A stretch of 52,441 nucleotides of DNA from Bacillota bacterium (GTDB taxonomy: Bacteria; Bacillota; Clostridia; Lachnospirales; Cellulosilyticaceae), in assembly GCA_023410675.1 (NCBI GenBank), contig JAEYPM010000076.1:1-52441 (forward strand), read 5' to 3'. Shown here piece by piece: positions 1-9,177 of the stretch. Below the pieces are notes generated by a model. That model searched no databases and was not told where the DNA came from. It was given only the letters and a program-made list of their open reading frames with translations. Position 1 is the first letter of the stretch. Each line of letters opens with the position of its first letter. The translations under genes were made by a program, and so were the position numbers.

Positions 1-46
1 GTATTATCTTATCTTTTAAAGTCTTTTCATATATTTTCTTTTGCAT
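1..46 (-). CDS. 5' end of an unidentified gene running off the left edge
   Basis: Only the first 15 codons (reading MQKKIYEKTLKDKII) lie in the window, so no function can be given. The start is supported by a consensus AAGGAG ribosome binding site (complement of 56-61) nine bases upstream of the ATG. A TATAAT-like hexamer lies further upstream on the same strand without a well-spaced -35 box. It is divergent from the truncated epimerase relic that follows, and the junction between intact upstream DNA and relic falls near position 118. Confidence 0.4.
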   Translation of the reverse strand, partial: MQKKIYEKTLKDKII

Positions 47-120
47 GTGTTTTAACTCCTTAGTCTTTGAAATAATTATACAATCTATTTCTACTATGGT
101 GTTACAACTTTATTATATCA

Positions 121-1299
121 GTTCAGAATGCATGGGATAATGAAAATGGAGGATGGTATCAAGAATTAAATGAAGATGGAACTCTTGCAACGACTCCTTA
201 TGAAGGGATGGACTGGAATAATTATAAATGGATGTTTAATCAAAGTTATTGCTTAAATGGTATTACTACTATGTATGAGGCAACAAGAAATCAAAAAGAT
301 GAAACGTGGATGAAAAAGACATATGATGAGCTAAATGAACATCTTTGGGACAAAAGAAAAGACTATAAAGGATATTTAGAATGGTCAGCACAAGATTGGA
401 GCGGTGCAGCGGGTAAATCACTTGGTACATCAATGGATGTAATTTTAACACATGCTATGACAATGAATTTATTAGGACTTACTTGTGATTATGAAGATAA
501 GCTAATTGATGTGTCAGATAATATCTATAATATTTCAAAAACTATGGATGAAAAGGAGTTTGGTGTGCAATATAACTATGACTCAGACTGGAATATTGTA
601 GAAGATATACCTGATACAAATAGTGGAAACTTATTAAAGCCTGCATGGTGTATGGCAGATGCTTATCTTGCAACTAAAGATCCTAAGTATAAAGAAGCTG
701 GCCAAAAATATATAGATGAAATACTAAATAGTGGTGCATATGATAAGGTGTATGGTGGTGTATATAATGGACTTGATCCAATGACAGGAATGCCACTAGA
801 CAAAAAGAAAAATTGGTGGGTATTAGAGCAAGGTGTGACAGCAGGACTTACAAACTATTATATCTCTAAAAATCCTAGTTATTTGAAGTTAGCTGATGAA
901 AGCATGGAATTTTTTATGAATCATATGTATGATAAAGAATATGGAGAAGTATATAGTGATACTGATGAAGATGGTTCTAACCCTGTTACTATGAAAGGTA
1001 CATACTGGAAGGGTGGATACCATTCATTAGAACTCTTTTACTACACATACTTATATGGAAATTTGATGGTTCATGAAAAACCTGTAACTTTATACTATTA
1101 TATCGAACCTGTTGATACTGACAGAACTATTTCGTTAAAGCCAGTGGCTTTAGGAGAAAATATCTTAACAATAGAAAAAATCACATTAAATGGCAAAAAA
1201 TATGACAAGTTCATTGGATCAATCTGTGAGTTGCAAATACCTGCCCATGAAGGCGGAGAATTTAAAGTAACATTTAAGCCAGTTAAGTCTAAATTTTAA
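121..1299 (+). pseudogene. 5'-truncated AGE-family (N-acylglucosamine 2-epimerase / cellobiose 2-epimerase-like) protein
   Basis: The frame reads as the C-terminal part of an alpha/alpha-barrel sugar epimerase. Motifs typical of the fold are visible: an NGGWYQELNEDG strip at 139-174, ahead of any start codon, HLWDKRKDYKGYLEW, KNWWVLEQGVTAGL, and a late KGTYWKGGYHSLELFYY segment resembling the family's KGG.WK..YH motif, followed by a short beta-rich tail (about residues 300-363 counted from ATG 208). Homologous-looking sequence continues upstream of ATG 208 to about 121, then stops near non-coding DNA with no start codon. ATG 208 has no usable ribosome binding site because the AAGGG abuts it. 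I therefore read it as a decayed gene lacking its N-terminal portion. Which sugar it acted on cannot be told. Confidence 0.6.
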
Positions 1300-1314
1300 T
1301 AATGCCTCCTCAAC

Positions 1315-1355
1315 AAATATGCTATGAATACTTTATGTATCCGTAGCATATTTTT
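1315..1355 (+). terminator. Rho-independent terminator after the epimerase relic
   Basis: AAATATGCTA pairs perfectly with TAGCATATTT across a loop of about 19 bases, and the 3' arm runs into a T tract. Confidence 0.65.
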
Positions 1356-1411
1356 CTATTTTTAGATATAATTATTGATAATAAGAATAAGGAATTGAGA
1401 GGGGGAGTGTA

Positions 1412-1675
1412 GTGGAACACTATAAGTTTATGCAAAATAAGAAGTGTGAATATTTTCCATGTCATAAGGACATACCTATAGAAGAATTTAATTGCTTATT
1501 TTGTTATTGTCCTTTATATGCTTTAGGTAAAGAATGTGGGGGAAATTATTTATACTTAAAAAACGGCATTAAAAGCTGTGAAAAGTGTATAAAAACACAT
1601 CATCAAAATAGTTATGCATTTATATCAAAGTATATAGATAAAGTAATAATACTTGTGAACCAAAGTGGTCAATAA
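1412..1675 (+). CDS. Cysteine-rich small domain protein
   Basis: An 87-residue protein with eight or more cysteines in a regular pattern (CEYFPCHK, NCLFCYCPLY, GKECGG, CEKCIKTHH). This matches the cysteine-rich small domain family seen in clostridia, sometimes encoded beside cobalamin biosynthesis genes; its biochemical role is unknown. The Cys and His clusters suggest metal binding, which is inference. The start is GTG at 1412 behind a GAGGGGGAG stretch. It stands alone between a terminator and degV, with no cobalamin genes nearby, so the cobalamin association gets no support here. Confidence 0.75.
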   Translation: MEHYKFMQNKKCEYFPCHKDIPIEEFNCLFCYCPLYALGKECGGNYLYLKNGIKSCEKCIKTHHQNSYAFISKYIDKVIILVNQSGQ

Positions 1676-1844
1676 GAGCCTTTACTTTATTCAAGGATAA
1701 AAAAATTATGTTGTTAAAAAGCTGAATCAAATTATTTTCTTTCATACCTAGATATAAAAATTGATTTATAAACTTTTGTTTGATTAATAAAGGAAAAATG
1801 GTAGAATAATAATATAATAAAGGCTCTACATAGGAGGTAGTATA

Positions 1845-2690
1845 TTGGAAAAAATAGCTCTGATTACGGATAGTACAACTGGAATCTTACAACCTGATAT
1901 AGATCAATATGGCATACATGTTATAAGATTAAAAGTGATTTATAAAGAACGTGAATATATAGATGGAATAGAAATTACCCCTGAAGAGGTGTATGCTAGA
2001 TTAGATGAGGAGCTGCCTACTACTTCTATGCCATCAGTACAAGAAGTTATGAATCTATATCAAAAATTAATTGATGAAGGGTATACACATGCAATAGTCA
2101 TGCCTATATCTTCTGGTCTTTCAGGAACCATAAATAGTTTTATCATTGCTTCAGAAAGCTATAAAAGTCAGCTAGAATTTTTTATTTTTGATACAAAAAT
2201 TATTTCAATGGGCGTTGGATTATCAGTTCTTAAGGTAGCAAAGATGATTAAGGAAGGCAAAAGTTTTGACTATATTTGTAATCAGATACCTATATTAAGA
2301 GAAAAGACAAAGTTGTTTTTTACTGTAGACACCTTAGAGTATTTAATAAAAGGGGGCAGAATAGGAAAAATATCAGGAGGTATTGGTGAATTACTTAACC
2401 TTAAACCTATTGTCATGATGAACGATGAGGGAAAATACACTACCTTTACAAAGGTAAGAGGATCAAAACAAGCACTAAATACCTTAATTAAACTAGCTCT
2501 TGATATTCTTGATAAGGCAAAAGGAACAGCTGTTGTTATGACAGGAACCATGTTAAAAGAAGCTGAAGAACTTAAAAATGCTATAATCAAACATCCAAAT
2601 ATTACTTTCACACATATTGGAATTATAACACCAGTAGTTGGCATCCATTCAGGTCCAAAGCTTCTAGGATTTGCTATTATAGAAGATTAG
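1845..2690 (+). CDS. DegV family fatty-acid-binding protein
   Basis: A 281-residue protein opening with the family hallmark ALITDSTTG. It also has LPTTSMPSV, the SSGLSGT motif near residues 88-94, and the central region DTLEYLIKGGRIGK. DegV proteins bind a fatty acid in a two-domain alpha/beta fold; some, called FakB, present it to the FakA kinase. No fakA is nearby, so membership of a Fak system is untested. The start is TTG at 1845, eight bases after AGGAGGT, which is a strong site for a non-ATG start. ogt follows 16 bases downstream, so the two are probably co-transcribed. Confidence 0.9.
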   Translation: MEKIALITDSTTGILQPDIDQYGIHVIRLKVIYKEREYIDGIEITPEEVYARLDEELPTTSMPSVQEVMNLYQKLIDEGYTHAIVMPISSGLSGTINSFIIASESYKSQLEFFIFDTKIISMGVGLSVLKVAKMIKEGKSFDYICNQIPILREKTKLFFTVDTLEYLIKGGRIGKISGGIGELLNLKPIVMMNDEGKYTTFTKVRGSKQALNTLIKLALDILDKAKGTAVVMTGTMLKEAEELKNAIIKHPNITFTHIGIITPVVGIHSGPKLLGFAIIED

Positions 2691-2706
2691 AGATGGAGGA
2701 TATCTT

Positions 2707-3174
2707 GTGCCTACATTTTTTTATGAAACATATATTGGTAAAATTGGCATTGAAGAAAAGGGAAACTGTATACACAAAGTATATTTTGCTAAAGAGCAAA
2801 AGCCTTTAGAGTGCACTATTGAGGAAACGCCTATTTTAAAAGAAGCCTCAATACAGCTAAAAAAATATTTAGAGGGAAAGTTAAAAGAATTTACTTTACC
2901 ACTTTGTGCTGAAGGAACAGAGTTTATGCATACAGTATGGGATGCTATACGTATGGTTCCATTTGGATGTACCACAACTTATGGTGAACTGGCAAAAAAA
3001 ATAGGAAATCCTAAAGCACAGAGGGCAGTTGGAAGAGCATGTAACCTTAATCCAATTCCTATATTTGTTCCATGTCATCGAATAATAGGAGCGAACAATA
3101 AAATGGTTGGATATGGTGGTGGCATACAAGTTAAAGAAAAATTACTATTACTAGAAGCAAATTATATATCCTAA
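2707..3174 (+). CDS. ogt: Methylated-DNA--[protein]-cysteine S-methyltransferase
   Basis: A suicide DNA repair enzyme that moves the methyl group from O6-methylguanine to its own cysteine. The active-site motif PCHRI is at residues 122-126 (acceptor Cys123). The helix-turn-helix region TTYGELAKKIGNPKAQRAVG precedes it, and the usual GYGGG-type glycine stretch and KEKLLLLE follow. The length of 155 residues fits the Ogt/MGMT class without an Ada regulatory domain. The start is GTG at 2707 behind GGAGGA. It is probably in an operon with degV, and a good terminator lies directly downstream. Confidence 0.93.
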   Translation: MPTFFYETYIGKIGIEEKGNCIHKVYFAKEQKPLECTIEETPILKEASIQLKKYLEGKLKEFTLPLCAEGTEFMHTVWDAIRMVPFGCTTTYGELAKKIGNPKAQRAVGRACNLNPIPIFVPCHRIIGANNKMVGYGGGIQVKEKLLLLEANYIS

Positions 3175-3184
3175 TTATATAAAA

Positions 3185-3225
3185 GCACCGTAATAATTGA
3201 GTTTATCATTATTATGGCGTTTTTA
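3185..3225 (+). terminator. Rho-independent terminator after ogt
   Basis: CCGTAATAAT pairs with ATTATTATGG (one G-T wobble) around a ten-base loop, followed by CGTTTTTA. Confidence 0.8.
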
Positions 3226-3256
3226 TTTGCTATGCAAAGGAGTTTAAAATATAAGA

Positions 3257-6196
3257 ATGAAATATGAAGTTAGCAAGACATATAATGGATTTAAATTATT
3301 AGAAGAGCAGCATATAAAAGAAATTTCATCTTTAGGTAGAATATTCGTTCATGAAAAGAGTGGTGCACATCTTATTCACATTGATAATCATGATTCTCAT
3401 AAGGCGTTTACTATTTCATTTAAAACCTTGCCAGAAAATAATAAAGGAATAGCTCATATTTTAGAACATGCAATAGGATGCAGCTCAGAAAAATATCCTT
3501 TAAAAGATGTACTTAGTGAATTAGATAAAAGCTCTTTAAATACCTCTATCAATGCATGTACTTATTGTGATATGACAATGTATTACTGTGCAAGTAAAAA
3601 TCATAAAGATTTATTTAATCTTGCGTCGGTGTACCTTGATCTTGTTTTTAGTCCCCTCATTTGTAAAAGGTCAGAGTTTTTCAAACAAGAAGGATGGCAC
3701 TATTGCATACAAAATATGAGTGATAAAATAACTTATAACGGCGTTGTCTATAATGAAATGCAAGGAGAATATACAGATCCAATTGCAATACTCGAGCATC
3801 AGATCAGTGAATCTTTATTTCCAGACACTATTTATAAATATGACTCTGGGGGAGTACCAGAAGAAATAGTAACTTTAAGTGAAGAAGAGTTTATGGATTA
3901 CTATCATAAAAATTATCATCCATCGAACTGTTGTATATGTCTTTATGGAGATATCATATTAGATGAGTTTTTATCACTTATAGACAAGGAATATCTTAAT
4001 GGCTTTCAAAAGCAATCCATGATTAATGATATTCCCCTTCAGCCATTATTTACTAACCCCATCGAAAAAGAAGTTTATTATACATCAGATAATATTAATG
4101 AAAAATCGGATAATACCTATGGAATGGATTATTTAGCACTTAGTTTTGTAGTAGGAACGGCTTTAGATGTAGAACTAAGGCTAGCACTTGAAATACTAGA
4201 ACATATGCTTCTAAAAAGTGCTGCATCTCCACTTACTAGAGTACTTGTTACAGAAAATAATATGGGTATTGGACTTGAAGAAACAGGCTATGATCCTCTA
4301 AAACAACAACCCGTATTTTCTATTATGCTTAAGGGTACTAAAAAAGAATATAAGCATATGTTTGAGAAGAAAGTTTTTGAAGTATTAGAAGAAATGGTAG
4401 TATGTGGATTAGATAATAGTCTTTTAGAAGCTTCAATTAATACGATTAGCTTTAGTCTAAAGGAAATGGATACTTCAGGAGAATCTAAAGGAATCATATT
4501 TAGTGAAACAATTCAAAATAGTCTTTTCTATCATGGACACCCTTTTAACCATCTTTGCTATCAAAAACATCTAGACCATATAAAGGAAAACTATGATAAA
4601 GGATATTTTGAAAATCTTATCAAAAGTTATTTCTTAGATAATAATCATAGAGCATTGATTGCGGCAATACCTTCTTCAGTAACAAAAAAGAAAAAAGAAA
4701 AACTTACGAGAAGACAACTTGATAAGTTTAAAAAAAGCCTAAGCAAAGATAAGCTTAAAGAGCTCATAAGAAGTAATATGGAACTTCAAAGATTCCAAGA
4801 TTCACCAAGTGCCTTTGAGGCTACAAGCATACTGCCAATGCTTAGTTTAGAGGATATAGATAAAAATATAGAAAAAGTCGTTATTAGGGAAGAAGCCATT
4901 GGGGAAGCTAAAGTGCTTTTCAATCCAGAAGAAACAGATGATATTGCCTATATTCATATTTTGTTTGATACATCTACAGTTGTACAGGAAGATATCCCTT
5001 ACCTTGGAATTTTATCGCATATGCTTACATATTTGAGTACAAAGCAATATACATATGGCGAGATTGAAAATGAAATCAACAAAAGTACAGGAGGACTTAA
5101 CTGTAGTACAAATGCCTATTCAGACGTTAATAACGCGAATCAATATAGACCTGTATTTAAAATATCAAGTAAAATTTTTATGGATAAGATGCCAAAGTTT
5201 ATTGATTTGATTCAAGAAATCATTAATGAGAGTTTTTTTCATGAAAAGGATAAAATAAGAGAGTTATTAGGATATATCCATTATGAATTAAAAAGAAGCT
5301 TTGTTTTGGCCCCAGAATATCAAAGTACTAGAAGAGTGAGTGCTTATATCTCACAGGTAGGCATGTATGATGAAATGATTTCAGGTATGGACTATTATGA
5401 TTTTATTTCTTCTCTATTAAAAAATTATGATAGTAAGTTTGAAGTGCTCTCAAATAAGCTTGATTTGATCTATAAAGCTATAATTAGTCGTAATAATCTA
5501 CTCATAAGCATCACAGCAGAAGAAAAAAATTATAATGTGATTATGAATCATATTAAAATCTTAATTTACAGCATTCCATTAAAAAATAGTGTAATGAACA
5601 ACTATTCTTTTTGTTTTCCTTATACAAGAGAAGGGTGTATGACAACAAATGCTCTTCAAGCTGTAGCGGCAGGGGTTAACTATAGAAAATTTAATTATCC
5701 TTTTAGTGGAGCATTGCATGTTGTTGCTAATATATTAAATAGCAATTATTTATGGGATCGTATACGGCTTAGTGGTGGTGCGTATGGGTGTGACTTAACT
5801 ATTGGCAGAAATGGTCATATTATTTTGTGTTCCTACTCTGACCCACATCTTATAAGAACCTTAAAGGCATATGAGCAAATAGCAGATTATTTAAGAAAGA
5901 TACAATTTACTAAGGAAGAACTACATAGCTATATTATTGGAACAATAGGTGCCCTTGATATGCCATTAAGCTTAGAGCAAAAAAGTCATAGAGCATATCT
6001 TTATAAGCTATGTAATCACTCAGAGCAGATGATAGAAAAAGAACGTGTAGAAGTACTTGGTACGACCATAAAAGACATTCAAAGGTCTTCTTTATTATTT
6101 GAGGCTTTAGAAGCATTAGAGAACTACTGTGTTATAGGAAGTGCAAGGCAAATTAAAAGCCAAAAGAATCTTTTTGACCGTATGATAACACTATAG
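3257..6196 (+). CDS. M16C-family zinc metallopeptidase (presequence protease / insulinase-like)
   Basis: A 979-residue single-chain peptidase of the PreP/Cym1 type, which closes as a two-half clamshell and degrades peptides. The inverted zinc motif HxxEH is HILEH at residues 67-71. The third ligand is probably Glu167 in VVYNEMQGEY. The flanking block EKYPLKDVLSELDKSSLNTS matches the family's YPxKxxFxELxKxSLxTFLNA. The length fits M16C, where both halves are fused. There is no signal peptide, so it is cytoplasmic. The ATG has AAAGGAG upstream at a rather long spacing of 14 bases. Its substrate is not evident. Confidence 0.9.
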   Translation: MKYEVSKTYNGFKLLEEQHIKEISSLGRIFVHEKSGAHLIHIDNHDSHKAFTISFKTLPENNKGIAHILEHAIGCSSEKYPLKDVLSELDKSSLNTSINACTYCDMTMYYCASKNHKDLFNLASVYLDLVFSPLICKRSEFFKQEGWHYCIQNMSDKITYNGVVYNEMQGEYTDPIAILEHQISESLFPDTIYKYDSGGVPEEIVTLSEEEFMDYYHKNYHPSNCCICLYGDIILDEFLSLIDKEYLNGFQKQSMINDIPLQPLFTNPIEKEVYYTSDNINEKSDNTYGMDYLALSFVVGTALDVELRLALEILEHMLLKSAASPLTRVLVTENNMGIGLEETGYDPLKQQPVFSIMLKGTKKEYKHMFEKKVFEVLEEMVVCGLDNSLLEASINTISFSLKEMDTSGESKGIIFSETIQNSLFYHGHPFNHLCYQKHLDHIKENYDKGYFENLIKSYFLDNNHRALIAAIPSSVTKKKKEKLTRRQLDKFKKSLSKDKLKELIRSNMELQRFQDSPSAFEATSILPMLSLEDIDKNIEKVVIREEAIGEAKVLFNPEETDDIAYIHILFDTSTVVQEDIPYLGILSHMLTYLSTKQYTYGEIENEINKSTGGLNCSTNAYSDVNNANQYRPVFKISSKIFMDKMPKFIDLIQEIINESFFHEKDKIRELLGYIHYELKRSFVLAPEYQSTRRVSAYISQVGMYDEMISGMDYYDFISSLLKNYDSKFEVLSNKLDLIYKAIISRNNLLISITAEEKNYNVIMNHIKILIYSIPLKNSVMNNYSFCFPYTREGCMTTNALQAVAAGVNYRKFNYPFSGALHVVANILNSNYLWDRIRLSGGAYGCDLTIGRNGHIILCSYSDPHLIRTLKAYEQIADYLRKIQFTKEELHSYIIGTIGALDMPLSLEQKSHRAYLYKLCNHSEQMIEKERVEVLGTTIKDIQRSSLLFEALEALENYCVIGSARQIKSQKNLFDRMITL

Positions 6197-6286
6197 TTAT
6201 TGTAAATTAAATAGAATGGATGGGCCTATAAATATAGGTATAGGCTATACTTATGTATTCTACAACTCAAAGGATGGATTAAATAG

Positions 6287-7141
6287 ATGAGATTTAAAAA
6301 AGTGTATATTGAAATAACAAATATATGTAATCTTGCGTGTAATTTTTGCCCTAAAACAAATAGGCAGCCAGAATATATGGATATAGAATTCTTTTCACAT
6401 ATATTAAAATGTATTAAGCCTTATACATATTATATTTATTTTCATCTTATGGGTGAACCTCTTATGCATCCTGAGCTAGAAAAGTTTTTAGCACTAAGTC
6501 ATGTGCTAGGATTTAAAGTTAACTTAACGACCAATGGAACGTTACTTGAACAAGCAAAGACCATTTTATTAAATGCTAAGGGACTAAGACAAATTAATAT
6601 ATCACTTCATAGCTTTGAAGCCAATCAAAATACGTATGATTGCGGTATATATTTAAATCAAATCATAGAATTTGTCAAAACAGTGCAGGAAAAAAGTAAT
6701 ATAATATGTAGTTTTAGATTATGGAATTTAGATTCAAATGATAAAAGCGATCAAACTACATTAAACAGTTATATAGTAAAACAGATTGAAAAAAGCTTAA
6801 ACATACCATACAGTTTAGAAGAACAACTTAAAACAACAAAAAAAATAAAACTTGATGATCATCTTTATCTTAATATGGCATCACAATTTGAATGGGCAAC
6901 AATGGCAAAAGATAGATGTAATGATAGAAAATTTTGTTTAGGGCTTAGAGATCAAATTGGCATTTTAGTTGATGGAACAGTGGTTCCGTGTTGCCTTGAT
7001 AATGATGGGAATATACCTTTAGGGAATATATATAAGGAAAACATAGAAAGTATTATAACCTCCAAGAAAGCGAAAGCAATATATGATGGCTTTTCAAGGA
7101 GGTTAGCGGTTGAAGATTTATGTAAGCGATGCGGCTACTGA
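6287..7141 (+). CDS. Radical SAM protein with SPASM-type C-terminal domain
   Basis: A 284-residue protein with the radical SAM cluster motif CxxxCxxC at Cys14, Cys18 and Cys21 (NICNLACNFC) and an early MGEPLMHP stretch. The C-terminal part has CLGLRDQIGILVDGTVVPCCLD and ends CKRCGY, the pattern of a SPASM domain holding an auxiliary iron-sulfur cluster. Such enzymes modify peptides, mature enzymes or carry out other radical chemistry. No precursor peptide or partner is visible, so no substrate is proposed. Its last 24 bases overlap the converging isomerase gene. Confidence 0.85.
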   Translation: MRFKKVYIEITNICNLACNFCPKTNRQPEYMDIEFFSHILKCIKPYTYYIYFHLMGEPLMHPELEKFLALSHVLGFKVNLTTNGTLLEQAKTILLNAKGLRQINISLHSFEANQNTYDCGIYLNQIIEFVKTVQEKSNIICSFRLWNLDSNDKSDQTTLNSYIVKQIEKSLNIPYSLEEQLKTTKKIKLDDHLYLNMASQFEWATMAKDRCNDRKFCLGLRDQIGILVDGTVVPCCLDNDGNIPLGNIYKENIESIITSKKAKAIYDGFSRRLAVEDLCKRCGY

Positions 7142-7942
7142 TTGTATATAATGAGTAGCAGATTCATACTCTTCTTTTGTTGTTAGATGTTCTATAATAA
7201 GAGGAATATCTGGATTAAGTTTATTAATTTCTGTAATATAAGTTTTATAGTCTAATATACCATGACCAGGAGCAGCTTCAGAAATATGTGTTACAAAGAC
7301 ATCATCCATAACAATATCTTTTGCATGACAGCTCTTAATGTAAGGACCAAGAAGCCTAAAGCACTCCTGCAAAAATTTGCTATTATTTAAGTATAGCTTA
7401 GGGCTTGTGATCATATTCACTGGATCTAAATGAACAGCAAAAGCTTTTCTATCAATAGCCTTAATAAGTTCTAAGTAACTTTTAGGGCTATCAGGAAATA
7501 TCCATGGCATAGGTTCTAAGGTATAAAAAGTTCGGGATGGCTTAACACTATCGATAATTTCCCTTACAGTATCAACAATTAAAGCAAAAGCATCCTTATT
7601 AAAATTATCTTGATGAGGACCATCCCATTTTTCGCCTCTAGAACCTGCTATATTGACACAGCACAGGGCACCAATTTGTTCACTAAGTGCTAGTTGCTTT
7701 TTGCAAAACTCAATAGCTTGGTTTCTTTTTTCATAATCTGAAGTAATAGGATTATTCCATACGCCTACTTCTGCAATAGTAATATTATTTTTTTTGGCCT
7801 CATATTCATAGCTTGCTATCATTAAGTCACTTGCACTTGCATCAACTGGGCAAAGGGTAGCAGTATAGTTAGCTTTTATAACAAGCTGTGCCCATTCTTT
7901 CGCATTCTCATAACCTTCTAAAATTGGTCCACCTAATCGCAT
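7118..7942 (-). CDS. Sugar phosphate isomerase/epimerase (xylose-isomerase-like TIM barrel)
   Basis: A 274-residue protein of the AP-endonuclease-2/xylose isomerase-like superfamily. Likely metal-site segments are YTLEPMPWIFPD, AVHLDPVNM, SCHAKDIVM and PLIIEHL, giving the usual Glu/Asp/His ligand series. These enzymes interconvert ketoses, keto-sugars or inositol derivatives; the substrate cannot be told. The start has AAGAGGTG upstream. It is the second gene of a minus-strand operon, 23 bases after the dehydrogenase, which fits a short oxidation-isomerisation route for a sugar or cyclitol. Its 3' end overlaps the converging radical SAM gene and no terminator separates them. Confidence 0.85.
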   Translation of the reverse strand: MRLGGPILEGYENAKEWAQLVIKANYTATLCPVDASASDLMIASYEYEAKKNNITIAEVGVWNNPITSDYEKRNQAIEFCKKQLALSEQIGALCCVNIAGSRGEKWDGPHQDNFNKDAFALIVDTVREIIDSVKPSRTFYTLEPMPWIFPDSPKSYLELIKAIDRKAFAVHLDPVNMITSPKLYLNNSKFLQECFRLLGPYIKSCHAKDIVMDDVFVTHISEAAPGHGILDYKTYITEINKLNPDIPLIIEHLTTKEEYESATHYIQSVAASLT

Positions 7943-7965
7943 AATTCACCTCTTAATGTTTTATT

Positions 7966-8967
7966 TTAGGGAATAAGAATTGTTTTAAGAATACCATCGC
8001 TATTATTAAATATTTCACCAAACTTATTTGGTAATTCTTCAAAGGTAAAGCGATGGGTTACAAGTTTTAATGGATCAATTAAACCATCAACAAGAAGTTG
8101 CTGCACATATTCCCCTTGCTGCATCGTTGAGTAAAATGAGCCTATCATACTTATTTGATTATGGATCATATGATCACTTAAATTTAGGGATAAGTGTACA
8201 CCTTCACCTACAGCAATGAGTTTCCCACCTTTTTTTAGCATGTCAAAAGCAAGATGGTATGATTGTTCTTTACCAGAACACTCTATAAATACAGAGACAC
8301 CAATGCCATTAGTTAGGTCTCTAAGTGTTGTATTAAGTAGTGGGGAAGAAGGCTCAAATACTAGATCAGCACCCATGGACAGAGCAAAGTCACGTCTAAA
8401 GGAAACAGGATCTATAGCAACAACTTTAGCTTCTTTAAGTTTAGATAGACGAACAGCGGCAATACCAATAGGTCCACATCCACATATGACGACATAATCA
8501 TTCTTCTTAATTTGAGCTTTTTCTACAGCATTATATGGCGTTCCCCAATTATCAAAAATGAGAGAACCTTCCTCATAAGAGATACTGTTATGAAGAATTA
8601 AGCAATTTCTTTCAGGAACAGCAACATACTCAGAAAAACCATGACTCATATGGATAAGCATTTCTTGACATGAAACATAGTTTCCTTGTATGCATGCATC
8701 GCAAACACCACACCCTTTTACATTATTAATGGAAACGCAGTCTCCCTTTTTTATTGATGTAACATTACTACCAACAGCAGTAACTTCTCCTGCAACTTCA
8801 TGACCAGCAATATGTTCTGCTGGTTCTTTCGTTTCCCAGCACCATTTATCTGAGCCACAAATTCCACAGGCTTTAACCTTTACTAATACCTCATTAGATT
8901 TTACAGATGGAACGGGAGCATCAATAATGCGCAAATCATGAAACCCAAAAGCTTTAATCACTTTCAT
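7966..8967 (-). CDS. Zinc-dependent medium-chain dehydrogenase (sorbitol/threonine dehydrogenase-like)
   Basis: A 333-residue NAD(P)-dependent alcohol or polyol dehydrogenase. The catalytic zinc region is CGICGSD (Cys34) with GHE at 55-57. The structural zinc lobe has four cysteines (Cys86, 89, 92, 100). The Rossmann motif is GCGPIG. The frame is open upstream to 9054, but I chose the ATG at 8967 because AGGTGG lies just ahead of it and a TTGACA-N16-TACAAT promoter (9027-9054) lies inside the longer reading. It is first in an operon with the isomerase and divergent from the AraC regulator, which probably controls it. Confidence 0.9.
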   Translation of the reverse strand: MKVIKAFGFHDLRIIDAPVPSVKSNEVLVKVKACGICGSDKWCWETKEPAEHIAGHEVAGEVTAVGSNVTSIKKGDCVSINNVKGCGVCDACIQGNYVSCQEMLIHMSHGFSEYVAVPERNCLILHNSISYEEGSLIFDNWGTPYNAVEKAQIKKNDYVVICGCGPIGIAAVRLSKLKEAKVVAIDPVSFRRDFALSMGADLVFEPSSPLLNTTLRDLTNGIGVSVFIECSGKEQSYHLAFDMLKKGGKLIAVGEGVHLSLNLSDHMIHNQISMIGSFYSTMQQGEYVQQLLVDGLIDPLKLVTHRFTFEELPNKFGEIFNNSDGILKTILIP

Positions 8968-9026
8968 ACAAGTCCACCTTTCTTTGGTATATATTTTATA
9001 TACTGTAAATAAAAAGCTATAAATAA

Positions 9027-9054
9027 ATTGTAATATAATTACAGGATATGTCAA
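9027..9054 (-). promoter_or_regulatory. Promoter of the dehydrogenase-isomerase operon
   Basis: On the minus strand a perfect -35 TTGACA is followed after 16 bases by TACAAT. Transcription would start near 9020, about 50 bases ahead of the chosen start codon. Confidence 0.65.
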
Positions 9055-9076
9055 TATTAGTCGATATTATAAAAGA

Positions 9077-9087
9077 ATAGAGTAATA
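9077..9087 (+). repeat. Copy 1 of the direct repeat ATAGAGTAATA (candidate AraC-type binding site)
   Basis: The same 11 bases recur at 9137-9147, exactly 60 bases away and in the same orientation. This copy sits 22 bases upstream of the -35 box of the minus-strand dehydrogenase promoter, a usual place for an AraC-family activator site. Function is inferred. Confidence 0.45.
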
Positions 9088-9130
9088 AGAATCACTTTCT
9101 ATAAATGAATAAGTTAATTATTTGAGTTGT

Positions 9131-9154
9131 TTATCTATAGAGTAATATAGATAA
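9131..9154. promoter_or_regulatory. Perfect palindrome upstream of the AraC regulator gene
   Basis: TTATCTATA and TATAGATAA form a perfect inverted repeat around a six-base centre, 24 bases ahead of the araC start codon. The second copy of ATAGAGTAATA lies within it (9137-9147). A role in autoregulation is inferred. Confidence 0.5.
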
Positions 9155-9177
9155 GTAAGAAGCAAGGAGGAGGAGCG

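Noticed and set aside
8968..9054. Longer start for the zinc dehydrogenase with a hydrophobic N-terminus
   Set aside because: The extension contains the operon promoter and lacks a ribosome site, whereas ATG 8967 has AGGTGG upstream and begins at the normal family N-terminus.
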